From DASPPK01 sp041479575 (GTDB taxonomy: Archaea; Thermoproteota; Bathyarchaeia; Bathyarchaeales; Bathycorpusculaceae), in contig JBGOYH010000009.1 of NCBI GenBank assembly GCA_041479575.1, positions 1 to 23,569 of the forward strand: DNA of 23,569 bases. Direction: 5' to 3'. Positions 15,325 through 23,406 of the stretch are shown here, one piece after another. How positions within the stretch are numbered: position 1 is the first letter of the stretch; every line of letters begins with the position of its first letter. The position numbers and the translations under genes are program-made. The notes below the pieces were generated by a model. That model was not told where the DNA came from, did no database searches, and worked only from the letters and a program-made list of their open reading frames with translations.

Positions 15325-15510
15325 AAATGCCCACCACGCGCCCGCGAAGGAAGTTTTCAAAGCGAGATCCATGGAACAAGTCTGCACTTTGCGTGGCAAC
15401 CCGAGTCTCCGAAGCTCTTGGGGGAAGTGATGATTTTGAAGCCAGCATATCGAAGGAAAGTGAGAAAGAGCATAAGCAGTAGTCGCGGGTTCTGTCCGAG
15501 ATACCGTGTG

Positions 15511-16002
15511 TCAAATTGTCACTTCTTGGGATTTCTTGCCGCTCATGTATTCTATGTCGATTCTGCCCATTGAAGTGTTCTGCAGTCTGTCAAGATTCAG
15601 ATCGGCTATGAGGGCTTTAGGATTCGTGACAAGTTGACTCATAATGCATTTCATCGCTTGGCGTTTTTCCTCAAGATCTTCGATCAGAGTGACTCTTCCC
15701 GAGAAGTGGACAGAAGCATAAAGACTGGTGCACTCGCCTCCGCCTTCGGAAAAGCCGTAGTCCAGTAATGCCTGCCCCCATATGCAGTTGTTTGATTTCA
15801 AATATTGAAGTTTCTTGCCTTCTTTCGCACAGTGGAAATACAGACAGTTATGTTCCTCATCGTAACCATGGGTAAGGGACACGAGGTACGGTTGGTTGTT
15901 CATTGAAAGAGCGATTGTTACATACCTGGAAGTTCTCAGTATCTTCTTCAAAAGTCTTTCATCGTTTATCTCTTTGTCTTTACGTCTCACATGAAATGAC
16001 AT
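15511..16002 (-). CDS. Pyridoxamine 5'-phosphate oxidase-related FMN-binding protein (NimA-like)
   Basis: 163 residues of the COG3467 split-barrel family. Seen: the opening VRRKDKEI, the strand pair YVTIALSMNNQPYLVSLTHGYD, HCAKEGKKLQYLKSN, a YASVHFSGRVTLIEDLEEKRQAM segment, and a C-terminal RIDIEYMSGKK. Relatives bind FMN or F420; some reduce nitroimidazoles, but most have no known substrate. The ATG at 16002 is about 26 bases from a TATA-like GGTTAATAG (about 16027-16036), suggesting a leaderless message. It is convergent with the truncated monooxygenase, another flavin/F420-type protein. Confidence 0.85.
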   Translation of the reverse strand: MSFHVRRKDKEINDERLLKKILRTSRYVTIALSMNNQPYLVSLTHGYDEEHNCLYFHCAKEGKKLQYLKSNNCIWGQALLDYGFSEGGGECTSLYASVHFSGRVTLIEDLEEKRQAMKCIMSQLVTNPKALIADLNLDRLQNTSMGRIDIEYMSGKKSQEVTI

Positions 16003-16156
16003 AATGGAACGCGCGTTTGAAGCAGTCTATTAACCTTTGGGCCAATGACGGATAGCATAATGCGGTCTATTTGCTTGCTTTACATGCATTTCTTCTAGAC
16101 GATGATTCTGTTCAATTTCTGTTCTATTCCTATTAGTTCTGTAAGTCTTTTCCGTG

Positions 16157-16573
16157 CTAGGTCTTCTTTCTTGTTACTATGACTGTGTGTTTGTCAGCGT
16201 CCACCTTAACGAAGTCACCAGTATGTACTGTCTTGAACGGATCCTTCTCCAATCTATCGACAAGCGGAACTTTCGCAATGAACGCGCTTACCACAAGCAC
16301 TGTTTCAACATCTCTAACTATCATAGCTTTCGGAGCAAGGTTATGTTGCGCAAGTTTGAATAATCCATCAATCTGAACCACCGAACTAGCTTTTCCCGAC
16401 GGAAATATGAGCACTTTGTCTGCGATGCTCTTCCCCGCAAGCTCATGCGTTTTCTCTCTGATGACGCCTGTTGTTGGGTCTGTAAGGTAGAAGCAGATCG
16501 GCTCATGAGACACCAGTGCTTCCCCCTCGCCGTATCCGCCAATGATCTTATGACACTTCAACGTGGTTTCCAT
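16157..16573 (-). CDS. Aconitase X small (swivelling) subunit, DUF126
   Basis: 138 residues from the ATG at 16573, preceded by GGAG at nine bases; an upstream ATG at 16588 overlaps the large-subunit stop. Seen: GGYGEGEALVS near the start, and GKSIADKVLIFPSGKASS, which holds the conserved Gly/Ser-rich active-site loop of DUF126 (COG1786). It pairs with the large subunit encoded five bases upstream. In archaea this two-subunit enzyme is known as phosphomevalonate dehydratase of the modified mevalonate pathway. Other AcnX enzymes dehydrate cis-3-hydroxyproline, so the substrate should be left open. Confidence 0.88.
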   Translation of the reverse strand: METTLKCHKIIGGYGEGEALVSHEPICFYLTDPTTGVIREKTHELAGKSIADKVLIFPSGKASSVVQIDGLFKLAQHNLAPKAMIVRDVETVLVVSAFIAKVPLVDRLEKDPFKTVHTGDFVKVDADKHTVIVTRKKT

Positions 16574-16578
16574 GCTGC

Positions 16579-17787
16579 TCATCTCCATCTGCCTTTTACC
16601 GCTGCGTCAACGCAGTCTTTGAGTCTTCCAACCATGACTTCTTTGAAACGTCTGTAGTACGCACATTTTGGCGAGTCTGTCATGCCGACTTTCTGCTTAT
16701 AGGCTATCCAACACGGTTCATCTATGCACGTGTCCACCACTAAGTGGCCACCGGCTTTCTCTATTGTATCCGTATAACCAATTCTGTCAGCCAAGATTTT
16801 TGCAGTAGCCGACGTGCATACCCAGAACGTGACGCCTTCATGTATGTTCTTTCCCTTCAAGAGTCCCGCAACTTCTTTCACCTGCCTGAGAGTGTAATGC
16901 GGGCATCCAAGCTGGACAAAGTCTATCTTGCCACTGGTCGTTTGAAGTTCTTCATTTGCTTCTTTCAGTTCCTTGTCTGTCACAGTCATTTTGTCTTTGG
17001 GAATATCGCCATGAAACGCTTCTTTCACGCTTGGCGCTTCCACCGTAATTCCGGGTATGTAAAACATTGATACGGCGCCGGAAGTGTTTGACATAGCGCA
17101 GAAGTTAATCAGTTCCTCAGTGCTTGGACGTTTAGTTATTCCAGTCAAAACGGGGATTCCGTAGCCTATGGCCTTGCCGACGTAATACCCGAGAAGAGTG
17201 TAGTCAAACTCATCTTTCAGTGACGCTTTTACGTCTACAAGAACAGTACCTTTCCTATTTTCTTTGATTACGAGCCCGTACTCCGGTGTCTTCCCGATTA
17301 CCCCTGCGGCCAGTGCGCTTTGAGCTGCTTCGCGATTCGTGTAGGCGCCGATGACTGAATTCACGTAAGGTGTAGCGCTTGACTCGGAAAAGGCCACAGT
17401 TTCTCCGTATAACGGTACGTTTTCGTTCAGGTAAGGCACACAACTCCAGCTTAATATGGCGCCCAGCCGTTTGTAGGCTTCCATAACTCTCCGAGCCACT
17501 TCAGCTTCATCTGTTGGGATGCCAGAAAACAGCCTGTGGAAGTATTTAATGTCATAAACCGGGTTTGTGCTTGTGGGCACCTTGCATTTAGCACCGCCAT
17601 TGGCTAGAAGCTCGACGAAGTACAAGTCTCCTTCTTGACCGCTTGCGGCAGCATGTGCCCGGCTTATTGGAATCATTTTTTCCGCGTCATATGCGTCGCC
17701 TATCGCCGCAAGCAGTTCCATTGCTTTTTGTGTTCCAACGCCGAATTCTCCTTTGAGTATTTTTTCTTCTTCCTTTGTCAGATACAA
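16579..17787 (-). CDS. Aconitase X large (catalytic) subunit, DUF521
   Basis: 402 residues of COG1679. Three cysteines sit in the contexts expected for the iron-sulfur cluster of AcnX enzymes: Cys116 (SWSCVPYL), Cys295 (LGCPHYTL) and Cys354 (VDTC). ISRAHAAASG and the ESSATPYVNSVIGAYTNRE segment are also typical. The likely reaction is dehydration of mevalonate 5-phosphate to trans-anhydromevalonate 5-phosphate for isoprenoid lipids, based on archaeal relatives; a hydroxyproline-type dehydratase is the alternative. The TTG start at 17787 is supported by AAGGTGA six bases upstream. It lies 35 bases after a D-2-hydroxyacid dehydrogenase gene, apparently in one operon, which is not an obvious partner for the mevalonate route. 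Confidence 0.88.
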   Translation of the reverse strand: MYLTKEEEKILKGEFGVGTQKAMELLAAIGDAYDAEKMIPISRAHAAASGQEGDLYFVELLANGGAKCKVPTSTNPVYDIKYFHRLFSGIPTDEAEVARRVMEAYKRLGAILSWSCVPYLNENVPLYGETVAFSESSATPYVNSVIGAYTNREAAQSALAAGVIGKTPEYGLVIKENRKGTVLVDVKASLKDEFDYTLLGYYVGKAIGYGIPVLTGITKRPSTEELINFCAMSNTSGAVSMFYIPGITVEAPSVKEAFHGDIPKDKMTVTDKELKEANEELQTTSGKIDFVQLGCPHYTLRQVKEVAGLLKGKNIHEGVTFWVCTSATAKILADRIGYTDTIEKAGGHLVVDTCIDEPCWIAYKQKVGMTDSPKCAYYRRFKEVMVGRLKDCVDAAVKGRWR

Positions 17788-17822
17788 GTCAATTCACCTT
17801 CATACCGAAGTATAACTGCATT

Positions 17823-18761
17823 CTAACAGACGTTTTGATGTTTTCCTTCCACAAAATTGACAACATTATCAACGCAAATGTCTGAACATCTCGCCTCTGC
17901 TTCGGCAGTGTTGAAGCCGATGTGCGGAGAGAGCACGGTGTTGTCGAGTTTGAACAAGGGGGTGTTCTTGCTTGGTGGTTCTTCTGCCAGAACATCCAAT
18001 CCTGCATATGCTATTTTTCCTGACTTCAAGGCTTCACCCAAAGCCTTCTCGTCAACGACTTTTCCTTGAGACGTATTAATTATGACCACGCCCGCTTTCA
18101 TCATATTGATCTCTTTTTTGCCAATTAACTTCTCGGTTTCTGATGTTAGAGTCACATGATTGGTGATGACATCGCTTTCTCTCAGCAATGTTTTGAGGTC
18201 AACGTACTTGAGACCAAGTTCTTCTGCTCTTTTGGGATTCGGGTACTTGTCGTAACCCAAGAGCTGCATTTTGAACGCTCGAGCTATCTCAGCCACTCGG
18301 AACCCGATTGCTCCTGTGCCGATGATTCCAAGAGTTTTGCCGGCCAGTTCTATGCCGCCAAACGGCCGCCAGTCAAAACTTCCTTTTCTGACATGCTTAT
18401 CAGCTAACGTTAGCTTTCTTGCTGCCGCCAACAGCAAAGCGAATGTGTATTCGGCAACAGCTTCTGTGGCATAGCTTGGAACGTGAGTCACCACAATTCC
18501 TCTTTCCTTCGCAGCTTCAAGATCCGCGTAATGACAAGTTGTGGCCCATATCGAAATCATCTTAAGTCTCTTTGCAGAGTCGATGACATTCCTTGTCAGG
18601 TTGCTCCAACCGACGATGACTATATCCGCTTCTTTAATTCGGGTTTTCAATTCCTCTGCGGTTCTGGGGGGCTCTTTGAAAACTTCCAAATCGCCAAGAA
18701 AACGCAATTTCTTGACATGTCTTTCTTCCAAGTGAACATGATCTACAACGACTATTCTCAT
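17823..18761 (-). CDS. D-isomer-specific 2-hydroxyacid dehydrogenase family protein with Arg-to-Gln change
   Basis: 312 residues with a split substrate domain around a Rossmann domain. Seen: HVPSYATEAVAEYTFALLL, the NAD motif GTGAIG at about 148-153 followed by Asp171 (GYDKYP, NAD preference), Glu261 in LDVLAEEPP, and His280 in LSPHIGFNT. The usual NTxRG segment reads NTSQG: the catalytic substrate-binding Arg is Gln232 (codon CAA, one transition from CGA). The usual HxPLT loop reads NHVTLT. Family members reduce 2-oxoacids such as glyoxylate, hydroxypyruvate and phosphoglycerate derivatives. Loss of the Arg suggests a substrate without a free carboxylate at that site, or lowered activity. 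It is the first gene of the probable operon with aconitase X. Confidence 0.85.
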   Translation of the reverse strand: MRIVVVDHVHLEERHVKKLRFLGDLEVFKEPPRTAEELKTRIKEADIVIVGWSNLTRNVIDSAKRLKMISIWATTCHYADLEAAKERGIVVTHVPSYATEAVAEYTFALLLAAARKLTLADKHVRKGSFDWRPFGGIELAGKTLGIIGTGAIGFRVAEIARAFKMQLLGYDKYPNPKRAEELGLKYVDLKTLLRESDVITNHVTLTSETEKLIGKKEINMMKAGVVIINTSQGKVVDEKALGEALKSGKIAYAGLDVLAEEPPSKNTPLFKLDNTVLSPHIGFNTAEAEARCSDICVDNVVNFVEGKHQNVC

Positions 18762-18856
18762 TCTAGGTCTCTTTTAACATGGGACAAGTTACTTAATTTC
18801 CTTTGCGGGGAAGGTTTTCTTCAACCTTGTTGCAGATGCAAACAGAAAAAGTTGGG

Positions 18857-19552
18857 CTAGCGGGCTCTTGACTGAACTCTCGGCTCCATCAAAGCCCAGA
18901 GCCAATCCACAAATTCTTTGAGGTTCTTGGTTTGTATGTAGATGTCTCCTGGCCCTGTGATCTGGGTGACTAATCCTTCTCCACCAAGCAATGTTTCTTT
19001 CAGCCCGCCGAATTTTGTTACCTTGTAATTACATGTATCGCTGAAAGCGACGAGGTGAAAGTTATCTACTATCAGGGTTTGTCCCGGTGCCAGTGTGTGT
19101 TTGTCTATTGCTCCGAAGGTGTTTATGAAGAGGTTACCGTTCCCGGTTGCTTTCAACATGAAGAGTCCTTGTCCGAATAGTCCTTTTGTGAACCCTTCCC
19201 ATTTGACGTCTAAATCCACGTTTTCTGTAGAGGCTATGTAGGCTGCTTTTTGAACTATGTAACCTTGGCTTTGTTTGACCTCTAATACTTCAATGTCGCC
19301 TACTGGTGCAGCAACAAACGCCACTTCCCCAGAGCCTTGTGGGGCATTGTATTCATTGACCCAGAACGACTGTCTACCAATCACGGCAAGTCCCAGACTG
19401 CCGAGAAGGCTTTTTTCTCTTTTTCGGGTATGAACTTCAATGGTCGGGTCCATGTAGGTCATTGCACCGGCTTCTGCCACTATATGGTCCCCTTGTTCTA
19501 AGGTGACAACAAGCATCGAATAGGATGGCCTGTATTTTATTTCATATTTCAT
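18857..19552 (-). CDS. AIM24/TIGR00266 family protein
   Basis: 231 residues rich in beta strands and glycine. It matches the AIM24 (DUF124, COG2013) family through VVTLEQGDHIVAEAGAMTYMD near the start and repeated short strand units. Other family segments are GLFGQGLFMLKATGNG and FGGLKETLLGGEGLV. Relatives are widespread in bacteria and archaea, form compact beta-prism folds and have no settled function. In yeast mitochondria AIM24 affects inner-membrane organisation. No membrane segment is seen. It diverges from the Sm-like gene and shares its 140-base upstream region. Confidence 0.85.
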   Translation of the reverse strand: MKYEIKYRPSYSMLVVTLEQGDHIVAEAGAMTYMDPTIEVHTRKREKSLLGSLGLAVIGRQSFWVNEYNAPQGSGEVAFVAAPVGDIEVLEVKQSQGYIVQKAAYIASTENVDLDVKWEGFTKGLFGQGLFMLKATGNGNLFINTFGAIDKHTLAPGQTLIVDNFHLVAFSDTCNYKVTKFGGLKETLLGGEGLVTQITGPGDIYIQTKNLKEFVDWLWALMEPRVQSRAR

Positions 19553-19636
19553 ACAGCTTCCCTGCTCAAAGAAGTGTATCTTGAAGATATTTTTGATTTG
19601 CGTATCCTTAGGGTCACAGTGTTGCTTTTCATAAGA

Positions 19637-19646
19637 CTTTTATATG
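19637..19646 (+). promoter_or_regulatory. TATA box of the Sm-like protein gene
   Basis: CTTTTATATG on the plus strand. The predicted start near 19668 makes the upstream ATG at 19666 unlikely and leaves a leader of about 28 bases with AAGGTG (19685-19690) before the ATG at 19696. Confidence 0.5.
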
Positions 19647-19695
19647 TGATGACTTGTGGTAATGTATGATTATATCCAAGGACCAAGGTGCTCAA

Positions 19696-19935
19696 ATGGA
19701 ACCTAGCAAGAAGCCGCTCAACGTGCTTATCAAACAGTTGAACGCAGGAATCGCAGTTGTTCTGAAGAACGGCGGTGAATACAAGGGCAAAATGATCAAG
19801 TGCGACGGCCACATGAATATTCTTTTAGAAGGAGCAACTGAATCCAAAGATGACCAGCTGATCACGAACTATGGAAACGTTCTGTTACGCGGGAACAATA
19901 TACTTTACATAATGCTCGATGTGCCTACGAGATAA
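19696..19935 (+). CDS. Archaeal Sm-like (LSm) RNA-binding protein
   Basis: 79 residues, the usual size of archaeal SmAPs. The Sm1 region begins at about residue 18 (GIAVVLKNGGEYKGKM) with the RNA-contacting DGHMN loop. Sm2 is at about 59-72 (YGNVLLRGNNILYI). It should form a seven-membered ring that binds U-rich RNA and acts in RNA processing. The start is set at 19696, where AAGGTG lies at good distance, and not at the earlier in-frame ATG (19666). Its last 11 bases overlap the 3' end of the convergent RIO2 gene. Confidence 0.92.
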   Translation: MEPSKKPLNVLIKQLNAGIAVVLKNGGEYKGKMIKCDGHMNILLEGATESKDDQLITNYGNVLLRGNNILYIMLDVPTR

Positions 19936-20830
19936 GTGTCTTACTTCTTCCGGTAACGTATTTCAAGCTTTCTTGAAGTTCAATCTTTAACGTGTGTTTT
20001 CTTCTGAAATACTCCAAAACGTTTTGAACATCGCGCCTAAGCAACATTTCAGCGTTTGGATGTTCGCGTGTCACATATTGCGGCCAATCGATTATCAAAA
20101 CGTGCTTGTTCGGTTTCAGGATGATGTTGTACTCGCTCAAATCCGCATGTATCACACCGGCTTTCAAGTACGCTTTCCTCACGTTACGCAGGATCTCTTT
20201 GAGTATCTTTTCTGGTCTGGAGAGTCTTTTCCAGTTGGCAAGCTCTGCGCCTTCGATCATTCCCATGGCTACGACATGGCGGTTTTGGCTTAGGGGTTCT
20301 GGCACTGCCACTTTCTGGGGGAAGAGAAGTTTGATGGCTTGAAACTCTTTTTCAGCAGCAAGTCGCGATTGGAAAAGCCATCCTGCACTATGCGCTGTTG
20401 TGTAGCTTCTTTTGCGGACTGTCTGTCGAAAACTGATTCTGCCCAACCTGTGGAATTTCACTGCAATACGCTCGCCTTTTGGGTTCAAAGCATCGAAAAC
20501 ATCCGCCTCCTTTCCTACTCCCAATGATTTGCCAAAAGCTTCAAGAATTCCAGCCTTCACAAGGCCATTTATCGCCAGACAATCGTATCCTGCAAAGTTC
20601 AAAGTGTAACCCACATAGGCAGAACGTATCTGGTAAATCAAACCCAGCTTGTTGAGTCGACTTAGCCTGAAGTCCGTGTCTCGAGCCAAGTTGAATTTGG
20701 TGAATCTTGCGATCTGTTCTTTTGGCACGAATTCGTGTTGGCTCATTCCTGTTTCTATGGCTTGGAGCACTCGGAGGTCTTCGCTTTCAAGTTCACGAAA
20801 GACTTTGACCGCAACGTCAGCCGAAGACAT
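19925..20830 (-). CDS. rio2: RIO2 family serine kinase/ATPase
   Basis: 301 residues. The N-terminal winged helix (about 1-90) distinguishes RIO2 from RIO1. Kinase motifs: nucleotide loop GVGKEADVF (104-112), Lys125 (AVKFHR), the flexible loop to about 150, catalytic Asp230 and Asn235 (HADLSEYN), and metal-binding Asp248 (IIDWPQ). RIO2 is a conserved ATPase of late small-subunit ribosome maturation. It starts 24 bases after the thiI stop and may be partly co-transcribed, though a TATA-like CTTATTAG (about 20858-20865) is placed for a leaderless ATG. Its stop region overlaps the Sm-like gene end to end. Confidence 0.94.
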   Translation of the reverse strand: MSSADVAVKVFRELESEDLRVLQAIETGMSQHEFVPKEQIARFTKFNLARDTDFRLSRLNKLGLIYQIRSAYVGYTLNFAGYDCLAINGLVKAGILEAFGKSLGVGKEADVFDALNPKGERIAVKFHRLGRISFRQTVRKRSYTTAHSAGWLFQSRLAAEKEFQAIKLLFPQKVAVPEPLSQNRHVVAMGMIEGAELANWKRLSRPEKILKEILRNVRKAYLKAGVIHADLSEYNIILKPNKHVLIIDWPQYVTREHPNAEMLLRRDVQNVLEYFRRKHTLKIELQESLKYVTGRSKTLIS

Positions 20831-20854
20831 AGTGAAATAAAATAGATGTTTCTG

Positions 20855-22081
20855 CTAATAAGTCTCATCAAGTTGAACGATCACGGTCTTGGCCGCTTTC
20901 ACTGATTCCTCAACCATGTTCTCTATCTCAAGTCCCTCTTCAGCCTTCTTCACCCTCTCCAGTTTTGCCCTAGTGGCGGGTTGACTGGGCGCAGCACAGC
21001 AGCCCTTGGCTTTGCGGGTTGAAATCCCAAGTGTACCTATTTTTCTTGCGAGAGCTTCCGTTTCTACTTTGTCAAAGCCCAGCAGTGGACGGTGTATCGG
21101 ATATTTGACAGCTGCCTCATCCAAGACTCTCAGGTTGGTTATTGTCTGGCTTGCTTGTTCGCCGATGGCTTCGCCGGTTACGATGCCTTCTGCCTTCTCA
21201 ACATCTGCGATCCTTTCGGCTATGCGATACATGATGCGCTTGCATAAGAGGCAGGTTAGTTTTGTCGGCGCTTTGTTCATGAAGGTCTCAAGGTTTTGTC
21301 CGTGTGGGATGATGTACATTTTTGTAGAATAACCAATTGACCATTCGAAAAGCCTCTTTGCTATTTCCAATGCCTTCTGTGTACTTGTTTCATCAGTTAA
21401 TGGAGTGTTATCGAGATAGATCGGCGTGACGGTGCAACCTCGTTTCATTGCAAGCCAAAAAGCCACTGGAGAATCGATTCCGCCGCTGAGTAGGCAGACA
21501 ACTTTTCCTTGAGAACCAACTGGGAAGCCGCCTGCAGCTTGGAAAGTTTCAGTATAGACAAAGGCTTCTTTTTCCCAGACCTCGATCGCTACCGTACATT
21601 GCGGGTTTGTGAGGTCAACATGCAAATTGCGTCCCTTCAAATCTTCTAGTATTTGTCTTCCAATTTCTCTGCAAATATCCATGCTGGAGTACAGGTGTGT
21701 TCCGACTCTGTTGCAGCGAACTGCAAAGCTTGTTCCTTCTTTGATTGTGCTGTCTGCCACGCTGAGAGCAGTAATCGCAAGAGTCGGCATGTCAGACGTG
21801 GTTTTGATTGCTGGTGAGACGGAGGATATTCCGAAAACTCTGGTGAGTTGCATTGCGGTTTCGCGTGCTTTTCGCGTTTCAACGTAGATTCTTCCTCGTC
21901 GACGCGCGATTGCCTCAGGCGCCAGTCCGAAGTGAAACAGGGTGTTCTTGACGTTCTTCAACAGTAGTTTCTCGTAGGCTTGTCTTGTCCATTCACTCTT
22001 GATGCCTATTTCCCCGCCGAAGCGCACGATCACAGAATCAAGATTCGTAAAATGTCTCAACCTTTGTTGATGAATTCGCAT
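20855..22081 (-). CDS. thiI: tRNA 4-thiouridine sulfurtransferase ThiI (no rhodanese domain)
   Basis: 408 residues: an N-terminal ferredoxin-like part and a THUMP domain (about 60-170), then a PP-loop domain with SGGIDS at 199-204 that adenylates U8 of tRNA. Paired cysteines occur at 277/280 (CLLCKR) and at 361/362 (KGCCAAPSQPATRA). The protein ends after this domain, as in archaeal ThiI, so sulfur must be delivered to the internal cysteines by another route, as proposed for archaeal enzymes. A TATA-like TCGTTAAAT (about 22105-22113) lies about 26 bases upstream of the ATG, suggesting a leaderless message. It is followed by RIO2. Confidence 0.93.
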   Translation of the reverse strand: MRIHQQRLRHFTNLDSVIVRFGGEIGIKSEWTRQAYEKLLLKNVKNTLFHFGLAPEAIARRRGRIYVETRKARETAMQLTRVFGISSVSPAIKTTSDMPTLAITALSVADSTIKEGTSFAVRCNRVGTHLYSSMDICREIGRQILEDLKGRNLHVDLTNPQCTVAIEVWEKEAFVYTETFQAAGGFPVGSQGKVVCLLSGGIDSPVAFWLAMKRGCTVTPIYLDNTPLTDETSTQKALEIAKRLFEWSIGYSTKMYIIPHGQNLETFMNKAPTKLTCLLCKRIMYRIAERIADVEKAEGIVTGEAIGEQASQTITNLRVLDEAAVKYPIHRPLLGFDKVETEALARKIGTLGISTRKAKGCCAAPSQPATRAKLERVKKAEEGLEIENMVEESVKAAKTVIVQLDETY

Positions 22082-22152
22082 AGAAGGGAGTGGGGTCAGG
22101 CGATTTAACGATTACGTTTGGAGAATGGCCGAATCCAGGCCTGCCTAACATA

Positions 22153-22179
22153 GTTTTTGATTGAAAAACAGTCAAAAAC
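22153..22179. repeat. Inverted repeat GTTTTTGA-11-TCAAAAAC
   Basis: Perfect 8-base arms (22153-22160 and 22172-22179) are separated by 11 bases. A C-rich block (22186-22196) and a T7 run (22201-22207) follow. On the minus strand the arms give oligo-T tracts downstream of the glycosylase gene, so a terminator for that gene is one reading. It lies in the 280-base gap before thiI, in which I see no convincing gene. Confidence 0.45.
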
Positions 22180-22361
22180 GACCTACCCCCTCCCCCTAGG
22201 TTTTTTTCGCGGACAGTACTTGCCTATGGTTATGGATAGGTCTTCTGTTGTGACTGCGTGGGGATTTTTGAGGGTTGGGATGTTGCTTCTGCTTTCGGAT
22301 TCATGTTAGCAGTTTTGTAGAGAGTGAAATTTCCGATGGTTCGAGAGAAAGTCTGCTTGAA

Positions 22362-23291
22362 TTATCGCTTGTTAATCTCTTCCATTGCCTCTGCTACCAT
22401 CAAGTAGAAGCAGGCCAGACCTTTCCATTTTCCCCATTTTTCAGCGATTCTACGTGCTTCTTCTCCTGTGATTCTTTTGTCGTTGCAGTAGAAGTGCGCA
22501 ATGACTCTTCTCAAGCCTAGATCATCAGCGGGCATTACGTCGTTTTTGTTCATTGCTCTCATTATGGTCAGTTCGGCTGTCCAGACTCCAATACCTCTTA
22601 TCTTGTCAAGTTCTTCTATGATTTCCTGAGCGTCATCGTAGTCTTTGTAGCTCTCTAAGTCCAGTTTTCCTCTGGCAATCATCTTCGAAATCTCTATGAT
22701 GTATTCTGCCTTCCTAGTTGACAACCCGCAGCCGCGCAATTTTTTTATGTTCGCAGAAGCCAGCTTCTTGGGCGTTGGATATGCATAGTACACTTCCTGG
22801 TTCAAGCTTAAGCTGTCTCCGAAGGCTTTGATTAGGTTCGTCTCTAAAACGTGGGCGACATCCAGCGAGATTTGTTGTTCAATTATTGAATCGACTAGAG
22901 CCTCGAAAACTGTTGGGGTTGATGGGATTCTTAGTCCTCTCAGCCTTTTAGTCAGGTCTGTCAAGATTTTGTCGCTAGCTATACCTTCATAGAAAGGGTT
23001 GAGGTCAAACTGGGTATTCAGAAGAGCAGTTACTAGCGCTTTGGCTTTGTTCTTTTGTTCTCGAGAAATTTTGTCATTTGACTCCAGTTCAACTGCTATT
23101 CTTGGTTGATCAACCGTTCCCAAAGGTTTCAGAGTGATGAGAGCTAGTTGACCGTCAATTCTTATGATCTGCCAGAATTTTCCTTTTTCGTACTTGCGGA
23201 TCTGTCTGTCGCCACCGGAAAAAAGGCTGACACTCAACTCGAAGTTGAAAGGCGGAATGCATTCAATAACAAATTTTTGAGCCTTGGTCAA
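22362..23291 (-). CDS. AlkA/OGG-type HhH-GPD DNA glycosylase
   Basis: 309 residues. A beta-rich N-terminal domain is followed by the helix-hairpin-helix glycosylase fold. Seen: SIIEQQISLDVA (about 135-146), the segment LRGCGLSTRKAEYI, the hairpin LDKIRGIGVWTAEL (228-241), and Asp257 in MPADDLGLRR at the catalytic Asp position of AlkA. It should remove alkylated (3-methyladenine type) or other damaged purines by base excision. No iron-sulfur cysteine cluster is seen at the C-terminus, unlike endonuclease III and MutY. The start is TTG at 23291, with AGGGG seven bases upstream and a TATA-like GTTTTAAT at 23332-23339. Confidence 0.88.
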   Translation of the reverse strand: MTKAQKFVIECIPPFNFELSVSLFSGGDRQIRKYEKGKFWQIIRIDGQLALITLKPLGTVDQPRIAVELESNDKISREQKNKAKALVTALLNTQFDLNPFYEGIASDKILTDLTKRLRGLRIPSTPTVFEALVDSIIEQQISLDVAHVLETNLIKAFGDSLSLNQEVYYAYPTPKKLASANIKKLRGCGLSTRKAEYIIEISKMIARGKLDLESYKDYDDAQEIIEELDKIRGIGVWTAELTIMRAMNKNDVMPADDLGLRRVIAHFYCNDKRITGEEARRIAEKWGKWKGLACFYLMVAEAMEEINKR

Positions 23292-23331
23292 GGCTTTTCC
23301 CCTGTGTCTGCTTGGCTATTTCTTCGATGCC

Positions 23332-23339
23332 ATTAAAAC
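23332..23339 (-). promoter_or_regulatory. TATA box of the DNA glycosylase gene
   Basis: GTTTTAAT on the minus strand. The predicted start near 23309 leaves a leader of about 18 bases that includes the AGGGG ribosome site. Confidence 0.4.
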
Positions 23340-23406
23340 ATCTTTTGATGCGATGTTATGAATACAAGCGTAAGGCAAAAATTGTGCAATTCTAGACTAT
23401 TAATTC

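Noticed and set aside
16130..16204. Protein-like minus-strand reading (ending KLNRIIV) after the aconitase X small subunit
   Set aside because: It has no usable start codon before the resemblance begins, and opens only after an in-frame TGA inside the small-subunit gene. It is too short to support.
22183..22305. 41-codon minus-strand open frame ending in a Lys/Arg/Gly-rich tail
   Set aside because: It has no ATG, GTG or TTG. The basic tail comes from the G-rich block and could be chance. It would need conservation to be called.
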